Positions 7,650-13,088 of a stretch of DNA of 13,088 nt are shown here, in pieces; the first letter of the stretch is position 1, and the number at the start of each line of letters is the position of its first letter. Made by a program: the position numbers and the translations under genes. The stretch comes from DATIXD01 sp035518875 (GTDB lineage: Bacteria; Pseudomonadota; Gammaproteobacteria; Methylococcales; Methylococcaceae). Location of the stretch: contig DATIXD010000202.1 of assembly GCA_035518875.1 (NCBI GenBank), positions 1-13,088 on the forward strand. The letters are read 5' to 3'. The notes under the pieces are model-generated. The model worked only from the letters and a program-made list of their open reading frames with translations, searched no databases and had not been told where the DNA came from.

Positions 7650-9025
7650 TTCCCCTTCTCCAGCCTGTGGGCGAGCCTGCGCACCTCGTGCATGGGGATC
7701 ATCGGGACGAAGCGGGCGAACAGGAAGAACAGGGCGATGAAAAAGCCGAGCATGCCTAGGAGGATCGCAAAGTCCCAGATCGTGGGAAAAAAGAGCCGCC
7801 GCTGCGAGGGCAGAAAGCCGAAGCCCAGGGTGTTGACGACGATGAGATAGCGCTCGAGCCACATACCGATGTTCACCAGGATGGAAATCGCCAGCAGCGT
7901 GGCGATGCTGTGCCGCACCCGCCTGGACCAGCAGAGTTGCGGTACCGCCACGTTGCAGAACAGCATGAACCAATAATACGTGGAATAGGGGCCGGACATC
8001 AGATTCACGATGCCTTGCCAGTCGTAAGCTTCGCCGTCGTACCAGGCCATGAACACTTCCATGCCGTAGGAAAAGCCCATGATGAGGGAACCCGTTAGCA
8101 GAATCTTCGCCATGGCGTCGAAATGGTGCAGGGTGATGAAAGCGTGCAGCCTGAAGGCGGCGCGCAGCACGGCGGTGAGGGTGATGACCATGGCGAAGCC
8201 GGAAAACATGGCGCCGACGACGAAATAGGGGGAGAAGATGGTCGAGCGCCAACCCGGCATGACGCTGATGGAAAAGTCATAGCCCACCACGCTGTGGACC
8301 GAAACCACCAGGGGCACCGCCAGGGCCGCCAGAATCAGATAGGCCCGCTCGTACCGCGCCCAATGGACCGCCGACCCGCGCCAGCCCAGAGCCAGAACGC
8401 CGTAGATCAATTGGGCGAAGCGGCTCTGCGCCCGGTCCCTGAGCGTGGCGAAGTCGGGGATCATCCCCGTGTACCAGAAGAGGATGGAAACGAAGATATA
8501 GGTCAGGATGGCGAACATGTCCCACATGAGGGGGCTGCGAAATTGCGGCCACACCCCCATGATGTTGGGGTAGGGGAACAGCCAGTAGAAAGTGTAAGGC
8601 CGGCCCAGGTGCAGGATAGGGAAAAGGCCCGCGATGGAGGCGGCGAAAATGGTCATGGCTTCGGCGAAGCGGTTGATGGAGGTGCGCCACTGCTGGCGGG
8701 TGAGGTAGAGCATGGCGGAAATCAAGGTGCCGGCATTGCCGATGCCGATCCACCAGACGTAATTGGTGATGTCGAAACCCCATACCACGGTGGTATTGAT
8801 GCCCCAGATTCCGACCCCCTGCATGAACAGGTAGCTGACTGCGCCGAGCAGCATCAGGACCGTCAGGGAACTCAGGAGAAACCCGATCCACCAGCCGCGT
8901 CCGGGCGGGGTCAGCACCAGGTCGCTGATGTCCCGGGTGATGGAGGCGTCGGTTTGGCCGGGCAGCAATACCGGTACGGGCTCATGGACGAATCTGCCTG
9001 CCTTGTCGGCGTTCCTATCAGCCAT
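7646..9025 (-). CDS. actC: Alternative complex III quinol-binding membrane subunit ActC (NrfD/PsrC family)
   Basis: This 459-residue integral membrane protein of the NrfD/PsrC family has about ten helices and is the probable quinol oxidation site of ACIII, working next to the Fe-S domain of ActB. Family features seen are a long soluble N-terminus (1-45), NYVWWIGIGNAGTLISAMLYLTR (about 88-110), HLGRPYTFYWLFPYPN from H139, the segment MPGWRSTIFSPYFVVGAMFSG and the WLERYLIVVN motif. Length matches known ActC proteins (about 450-480). The ATG at 9025 overlaps the actB stop by 8 bases with GGAG seven bases upstream; the actD ATGA follows. Confidence 0.95.
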   Translation of the reverse strand: MADRNADKAGRFVHEPVPVLLPGQTDASITRDISDLVLTPPGRGWWIGFLLSSLTVLMLLGAVSYLFMQGVGIWGINTTVVWGFDITNYVWWIGIGNAGTLISAMLYLTRQQWRTSINRFAEAMTIFAASIAGLFPILHLGRPYTFYWLFPYPNIMGVWPQFRSPLMWDMFAILTYIFVSILFWYTGMIPDFATLRDRAQSRFAQLIYGVLALGWRGSAVHWARYERAYLILAALAVPLVVSVHSVVGYDFSISVMPGWRSTIFSPYFVVGAMFSGFAMVITLTAVLRAAFRLHAFITLHHFDAMAKILLTGSLIMGFSYGMEVFMAWYDGEAYDWQGIVNLMSGPYSTYYWFMLFCNVAVPQLCWSRRVRHSIATLLAISILVNIGMWLERYLIVVNTLGFGFLPSQRRLFFPTIWDFAILLGMLGFFIALFFLFARFVPMIPMHEVRRLAHRLEKGK

Positions 9026-12000
9026 CTTCGAGCTCCGGGTTCGGGTTTCGCAGCCTGGCCAGATAGGTGGTGCGCGGCTTCGTATTCAGTTCCGCGAGCA
9101 GGGCGTAATGGTGGGGTTGCGCCTTCAGCTCGGCAACCCGACTGTGGCGATCGTTGATGTCCCCGAACACGATCGCCCGGGTCGGGCAGGCTGCCTGGCA
9201 GGCGGTGACCACCTCCCCGTCGCGTATTTGGCGGTTTTCCTTCTTCGCCTCGATGCGTGCCGCGCTGATCCGCTGTATGCAATAGGTGCATTTCTCCATG
9301 ACTCCACGACTTCGCACCGTGACGTCGGGGTTTCGCAGGGCGGCGATGCTCGACGCGCCTTCATTGGTGGCGAGCGCCTCGGTATAGCCGAAAAAATTGA
9401 AGCGCCTTACCTTGTATGGGCAGTTGGACTGGCAGGTGCGGGTGCCGACGCAGCGGTTGTAGACTTGGTTGTTGATACCTTCGGAGTCGTGCACCGAGGC
9501 ATGCACCGGGCAGACCGGCTCGCAGGGGGCTCGCTCGCACTGCATGCAGGGAACCGGTTGAAAGTAGACCTGGGGATTAGCCGGGGCACCGGCATAGTAG
9601 CGATCGATGCGCAGCCAGTGCATCTCCCGTCCCCGTTTCACCTCGTCCTTGCCGACGATGGGGATATTGTTCTCGGCCTGACAGGCGATGACACAGGCGT
9701 TGCAGCCTATGCACGCATTCTGATCGATCACCATTCCCCAGGCATAACCCTCGTAGTTGTAATCCGGGTACATGGACGCTCGGGGCTGTTCCGCGAGTTC
9801 CCCCGAAGAGGCGGCCTGAAATGCCGCCTGCGTCATCACGCGCACCAGGTCATGGCCCTGCATGCTATGGTGTTGCTGGGTGCTGGCCAGCGCGACTCGT
9901 TCGTGACCCGAAATCCCGAAAAAGCCGCCTTCGAGTCCAGACTGGTGGATGGTCAGGCCGCTGCCGAACCAGGGCGCTGAGGATGTCCTCAGCAGATAAG
10001 TGTTGACGCCCGTCCCGCTGCCGACCTGCCCGGCGCGGCTGCGGCCGTAGCCTAAATAAAGGGTGATCGAGTCATCCGCATGCCCCGGCATGATCCAGAT
10101 CGGGAGGTTCAGACGGCGTCCCTGATAACTCAATTCGACCATGTCTTCGTTTCGCAAGCCCAGGCGCTCGGCCGTATGCGGGCTGATCAGCGCCGGGTTG
10201 TCCCAGGTCAGTTTGCTCAGTGGTTTCGGCATTTCCTGGAGCCAGCCGTTGTTGGCATAGCGGCCATCCCAGATCGTAGGATCGGGGCGGAACTGAATTT
10301 CCAGTTCTTGTCTGGGAATAGGAAGCGGTGGGGGCAATGCAGCGGCAAGGTCGGTGCGCACCGACACTTTTTTGTGAGGTGACGAGGAGTCCGGCACCAC
10401 GCCGTCCCGTAACGCCCGCCGCCAAAATCCCTCGAAGTCCGGGCCGGAATAGCGATGCTGCCAGTATGCCCTGACGATGTCGTGGCCCGACGGGTTCGCA
10501 TCGCCCATGAGCAGGGCCACTAATTCATGAGCAGACCAGCCTCCGAAGATCGGAGCGATCAAGGGTTGCAGGATCGTGATGGTTCCGTCGTAGGCCCTGG
10601 CATCGCTCCAGCTCTCCAGTTCATGGGCGGCGGGTAGATGCCAATGACAAAGGCGGGCCGTCTCATCCGCATAAAGCCCCCAATGGATGCGCAAGGGGAC
10701 GTTCTGGAGCGCCTCGGCAAGCTGCAGGTCAGCCGGGGCATCGAAAACCGGATTGCCACCCATGACGATCAGTGTATCGACCTTCCCGGCCTTCATATCC
10801 TCAAGCAGACGGGCCAGAGAGTCCCATTGATTCCTGGGTTCGATCTCCACCGGTTCGGTGTGGATGACAGTCCTACCGAAATTCCCCAGGTGCTGGTTCA
10901 TGGCGTGCGTCAAAGCATGAACCGCCGGGGTCTGGTGGTCGCCGGCCACGATTAGGCTGGAGCCTGGGTGGCGCTGCAGATCCTCTACCACGGCATCGAG
11001 CCAGGTTCCGGGCACCGGCAACGCATCTTCGGAAAGCGCCACATCCAAACCCAGCCTGCGGGCCATCGCTCGCGCCACCGTCTCGATGCGGCCCGCCCGC
11101 ACCGGCAGACGGTGATCGGCCATGGCGCCGGTAAGGGTCGGTGTGGATTCCAGCGCGTACAGCCGGTTCATGGCCGCGTGGCCCTTGTCTACCCGTCGCT
11201 GCTGGGCGAAATCGCGGGCATAGCGGACATGTCCCGGCTGACTTCCCAGGAAATCGGCGTCCAATGACACGATGACCGCCGCCTGGTCGAAGCGGAAGAT
11301 GGTCTCCACCATTTTGCCGAGCGCAAGCTGCCCGCCCGCCCGCACGGAGTCCCGACTGACCGGGTCGTACTGATGCCATTGCGCCTGCGGGTAAGCCTTC
11401 AACAGATCCTTGAGTTGTTGACCCAAAGTGGGGGAGGTGATCGTCTCGGTCAAAAAATACAGTCCTGCTCCGTTGGTTGAGGCCAATTCGGTTCGCTTGG
11501 CCGACAGATCGGACAGGAAGGCTTCCCAACTACTGGGTTCGCCCCAATTGGTCACCAATTGGGAGCGATCCGGATCGTAAAGCCCCAATATGGCCGCCTG
11601 GGCAAAAACATCCGTCGCGCCCAGACTGGCCGGATGAAGTTCGTTACCCTCCACTTTGGTGGGATGTCCCATGTGGCTCTCCACCAATACGCCTTGGGCA
11701 AACCCGCCGTGGGTTAGCGCCGTGGCAAAGTAAAGGGGTTTGCCGGGAATCAAATGCTCGGGCGCCCGGACATAGGGGATGATCTCCTCTTCGGGTTGAC
11801 GGCCGCAGCCTGTGAGTCCCGCGAGCGCCACAGACGCCGCCATGAGTTTCAACGCATCGCGCCGCTTGATGGGCGCGCTCCATAAGTCGGCCAGGTACGG
11901 AAACTCGTGGTCGAGGAAATCGCGAAATTCACGCGTGTCGGCCAGTTCCTCCAGGCTGCGCCAGAATCCCTTGCCGTGGTCAGTCCGAAGGCGGGCTCGG

Positions 12001-12041
12001 ATGGCCTCGATAGGGCTTGAGCGTTCGTCTTGCGCCTTCAT
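9018..12041 (-). CDS. actB: Alternative complex III iron-sulfur/molybdopterin-like subunit ActB
   Basis: This 1007-residue periplasmic subunit carries electrons from quinol to the c-hemes. It has an N-terminal extension (1-58), then a twin-arginine signal (IKRRDALKLMAAS, R60/R61) ending in a lipobox-like LTGC (C79). About 85-730 resembles the molybdopterin oxidoreductase fold; in ACIII studied so far this domain is known to hold no Mo cofactor. The C-terminal quarter is an NrfC/PsrB-like ferredoxin domain with cysteines at 777/780/783/787, 832/835/840/844, 864/870/874 and 918/921/948/952. These are 15 in all, which fits three [4Fe-4S] clusters and one [3Fe-4S] cluster as in known ACIII. The ATG at 12041 forms ATGA with the actA stop; no Shine-Dalgarno site is seen, so translation is probably coupled. 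The open frame continuing to 12278 overlaps actA and is a shadow. Confidence 0.96.
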   Translation of the reverse strand: MKAQDERSSPIEAIRARLRTDHGKGFWRSLEELADTREFRDFLDHEFPYLADLWSAPIKRRDALKLMAASVALAGLTGCGRQPEEEIIPYVRAPEHLIPGKPLYFATALTHGGFAQGVLVESHMGHPTKVEGNELHPASLGATDVFAQAAILGLYDPDRSQLVTNWGEPSSWEAFLSDLSAKRTELASTNGAGLYFLTETITSPTLGQQLKDLLKAYPQAQWHQYDPVSRDSVRAGGQLALGKMVETIFRFDQAAVIVSLDADFLGSQPGHVRYARDFAQQRRVDKGHAAMNRLYALESTPTLTGAMADHRLPVRAGRIETVARAMARRLGLDVALSEDALPVPGTWLDAVVEDLQRHPGSSLIVAGDHQTPAVHALTHAMNQHLGNFGRTVIHTEPVEIEPRNQWDSLARLLEDMKAGKVDTLIVMGGNPVFDAPADLQLAEALQNVPLRIHWGLYADETARLCHWHLPAAHELESWSDARAYDGTITILQPLIAPIFGGWSAHELVALLMGDANPSGHDIVRAYWQHRYSGPDFEGFWRRALRDGVVPDSSSPHKKVSVRTDLAAALPPPLPIPRQELEIQFRPDPTIWDGRYANNGWLQEMPKPLSKLTWDNPALISPHTAERLGLRNEDMVELSYQGRRLNLPIWIMPGHADDSITLYLGYGRSRAGQVGSGTGVNTYLLRTSSAPWFGSGLTIHQSGLEGGFFGISGHERVALASTQQHHSMQGHDLVRVMTQAAFQAASSGELAEQPRASMYPDYNYEGYAWGMVIDQNACIGCNACVIACQAENNIPIVGKDEVKRGREMHWLRIDRYYAGAPANPQVYFQPVPCMQCERAPCEPVCPVHASVHDSEGINNQVYNRCVGTRTCQSNCPYKVRRFNFFGYTEALATNEGASSIAALRNPDVTVRSRGVMEKCTYCIQRISAARIEAKKENRQIRDGEVVTACQAACPTRAIVFGDINDRHSRVAELKAQPHHYALLAELNTKPRTTYLARLRNPNPELEDG

Positions 12042-12694
12042 CGGTGGCACACGTAGCAATCGGTGAGTTGTCCGACGCGAATGTGATATTCCTTGACCAG
12101 CCTTCGGCCCAGGGCCAACTGATCTTCTGCCGGCTTCCAGTCCATGTCGAACACGTGCTCCCGGGGCCTGATGAAACGCTCCGGCGCGCGATGGCACTCC
12201 AGACACCAGGACATGAAAAGGGTGCTGGCCTGGAACATGAGCGGCATTCGATCCACCCGGGCATGGCACGAGACGCAACCGACCCCTTTGGAGACGTGGA
12301 TGCCGTGATTGAAATAGACGAAGTCGGGCAGGTCATAGACCCGGACCCAGCGCAGTGGCTTCCCGGTCCGCAGGCTCTCGCGGACCGGCTCGAGCATCCC
12401 GGCCTGGGTCCAAAGCTGGGAATGGCAAGTCATGCAGGTCTCGGTCGGCGGCAGGCCGGCAAACGAGGACTGTTCGACGGAGGTGTGGCAATAGCGGCAG
12501 TCGATGCCCAGTCCTCCCACATGGTGGGAATGGCTGAACGGCACGGGCTGCGGTGGGGTGGCGCCTAACCCGCTAGAATAGGGGGAACGAACGAGGGCGA
12601 AACCCAGCCCAACGGGCAAAGCGATGAGGAGGACGGCCACAAGGATGGCGATCCTGGCAAATGCATTGGCTTTGGGGCGGAAAATCTGCGCCAT
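12038..12694 (-). CDS. actA: Alternative complex III pentaheme cytochrome c subunit ActA
   Basis: This 218-residue protein has one N-terminal membrane helix or uncleaved signal (about 13-35) and a periplasmic multiheme domain. Five CXXCH sites are visible: CRYCH 66-70, CMTCH 87-91, CVSCH 140-144, CLECH 164-168 and CYVCH 213-217. Histidines between them (for example H55, H57/H58, H130, H133) could supply distal ligands. FSHSHHVGGLGIDCRYCH is the typical first heme region of ActA. This is the first gene of the act set and the electron exit module of ACIII. The ATG at 12694 has GGAG about 10 bases upstream. The gene ends in the ATGA overlap with actB, only one residue after the last heme site. 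Confidence 0.95.
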   Translation of the reverse strand: MAQIFRPKANAFARIAILVAVLLIALPVGLGFALVRSPYSSGLGATPPQPVPFSHSHHVGGLGIDCRYCHTSVEQSSFAGLPPTETCMTCHSQLWTQAGMLEPVRESLRTGKPLRWVRVYDLPDFVYFNHGIHVSKGVGCVSCHARVDRMPLMFQASTLFMSWCLECHRAPERFIRPREHVFDMDWKPAEDQLALGRRLVKEYHIRVGQLTDCYVCHR

Positions 12695-12757
12695 AGACGA
12701 GCAACTCCATTACGCCTCAGTCCCCGGAGGGAACCTCTGCATAGCTTCAGGGGCATG

Positions 12758-12898
12758 TTACTCCATCAAAATTGAAAGTCCAGAAGCCGTGATACGGGCG
12801 TCGCTCGCATCTTGTGCTAATGCGTCCATTTCGACCACGGACTCAAACTCGTCATGACGAACTTGTGGCGGGCGAACCCCTTCCTCATTCGCCGCCAT
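12758..12898 (-). CDS. Possible small acidic protein (46 residues) upstream of actA, unknown function
   Basis: A minus-strand frame runs from ATG (12896-12898) to TAA (12758-12760), reading MAANEEGVRPPQVRHDEFES at its start and ending in ITASGLSILME. It is rich in Asp/Glu, has no membrane helix, cysteine or known motif, and stops 63 bases before actA on the same strand. The composition looks protein-like rather than random, but no good ribosome site precedes the ATG and an in-frame TGA lies three codons upstream. It may be a genuine small gene, the tail of a gene damaged by the nearby insertion sequence, or a chance frame. I do not recognise a family. Codon use seems less GC-rich at third positions than in the operon. 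Confidence 0.35.
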   Translation of the reverse strand: MAANEEGVRPPQVRHDEFESVVEMDALAQDASDARITASGLSILME

Positions 12899-13045
12899 CA
12901 ACCGAATTCAAAAGCAAGACTCGGAGTGCAGGAGTCTAAAGCCGTCGTGATTAGGACTGAACCTCACCAACCCCAGAAATTCCGATAAACCATCGGCCGA
13001 AAGCGCATACTGGCGTGGACAGTGGCATTGATGAGGAGCACGGCG
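12899..13045. other. Intergenic DNA between the small ORF and the transposase start
   Basis: No gene is seen. Together with 12695-12757 and the uncertain small ORF it makes about 350 bases without a firmly supported gene upstream of the operon. The left terminal repeat of the insertion sequence and the promoter of the operon should both lie in this neighbourhood, but I could not identify a terminal repeat without the other end. No -35/-10 pair with good matches was found on the minus strand. The last bases before 13046 (GATGAGGAGCACGGCG) include the GAGGAG ribosome site of the transposase. Confidence 0.5.
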
Positions 13046-13088
13046 ATGTCGATGAACCGGATCCAGTTTCAAAAGGGGCTCTCGCTGA
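13046..13088 (+). mobile_element. Start of an IS1595-family-like transposase, cut by the window end
   Basis: The last 43 bases encode MSMNRIQFQKGLSL in the plus direction, preceded by a GAGGAG site at suitable spacing. The opening 'MSMNRxQFQxGLS' is the N-terminus I know from many IS1595-family (zinc-ribbon plus DDE) transposases. Only 14 codons are in the window, so the family call rests on this short match and on the ribosome site. An alternative start is the ATG at 13052. Whether the element is intact cannot be seen. It points away from the respiratory operon. Confidence 0.65.

Larger units (their letters stand above)
287..12694 (-). other. ACIII-Sco-caa3 oxidase operon
   Basis: Eleven co-directional genes lie in one run: actABCDEF, a small membrane protein, sco, coxB, coxA, coxC and the CoxIV-cytochrome gene. 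Junctions seen in the sequence are 4-base ATGA or GTGA overlaps (actA/B, actC/D, actD/E, actE/F, small gene/sco), 8-base overlaps (actB/C, coxA/C, coxC/last gene) and short gaps (6 bases actF/small gene, 15 bases sco/coxB, 5 bases coxB/coxA). No space remains inside for a promoter or terminator of ordinary size. A single transcript starting upstream of actA is therefore inferred. I did not see a convincing promoter or a terminator at either end. No heme A synthase, protoheme farnesyltransferase or Cox11 gene lies in the window, so these assembly factors must be encoded elsewhere. Confidence 0.9.

Noticed and set aside
7650..8252. Extended N-terminus of the actD frame
   Set aside because: The extra 201 codons lie out of frame inside actC, and the ATG at 7649 has a strong ribosome site and the ATGA coupling.
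8123..9157. Long plus-strand open frame of 344 codons opposite actC/actB
   Set aside because: It is rich in His, Gln, Gly and Asp with no hydrophobic core, as expected for the complement of GC-rich membrane-protein codons. actC and actB on the other strand are full-length, recognised proteins.
9018..12041. Reading actB as an active molybdenum oxidoreductase such as a formate dehydrogenase or nitrate reductase
   Set aside because: The fusion of the Mo-like domain with the Fe-S domain, and the flanking pentaheme actA and NrfD-like actC, identify the ACIII subunit, which lacks the cofactor in characterised cases.
12042..12278. Extended N-terminus of the actB frame
   Set aside because: The added residues overlap actA, which needs all five heme motifs. 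The residues after the ATG at 12041 are the usual ActB start region before the Tat signal.
12565..12756. 63-codon minus-strand frame starting upstream of actA (ATG after GGAGTAAC)
   Set aside because: It has a fair ribosome site, but most of it overlaps actA in another frame, is Arg/Leu/Ser-rich and has no recognisable feature.
12695..12775. Possible sigma-70 promoter for actA on the minus strand (TTGATG with AGCTAT 17 bases later)
   Set aside because: The -35 element matches four of six bases, but the -10 element matches only two of six, so the pair cannot be told from chance.

Overview
The window is almost entirely one large respiratory operon, read on the minus strand from about 12694 down to 287. 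Eleven genes are joined with overlaps of 4 or 8 bases or gaps of at most 15 bases. In order of transcription they are actA, actB, actC, actD, actE, actF (all six subunits of alternative complex III, ACIII, the quinol:electron acceptor oxidoreductase that replaces the bc1 complex), a small one-helix protein of unknown function, a Sco-type copper chaperone, and coxB, coxA, coxC plus a fourth-subunit gene. The last four encode a caa3-type (A2 family) cytochrome c oxidase.

The set reads as one electron path. Quinol is oxidised at the ActC/ActF membrane modules, and electrons move through the Fe-S protein ActB and the c-hemes of ActA (five) and ActE (one). They then pass to the c-heme fused to CoxB, to CuA, to heme a and to the heme a3/CuB site, where oxygen is reduced. 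A further c-type heme sits on the last protein, which looks like a CoxIV-type membrane subunit fused to a cytochrome c5-like domain. Eight CXXCH sites are encoded in total. The Sco protein probably loads CuA. The close gene packing suggests that ACIII and caa3 are made together and may form a supercomplex, as is known for ACIII in other bacteria.

The flanks differ. At the right end, 13046-13088 (plus strand) is the start of a transposase of the IS1595 type, cut by the window edge. Between it and actA lies a region of about 350 bases that contains a possible 46-residue acidic small ORF on the operon strand. At the left end, positions 1-286 hold no gene I can identify; a partial plus-strand reading frame enters from the edge.

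The organism is most likely a GC-rich aerobic Gram-negative bacterium. The sequences look proteobacterial (beta- or gammaproteobacterial by impression), but the window has no marker that would fix the taxon. No tRNA, rRNA, CRISPR array or convincing terminator was seen.
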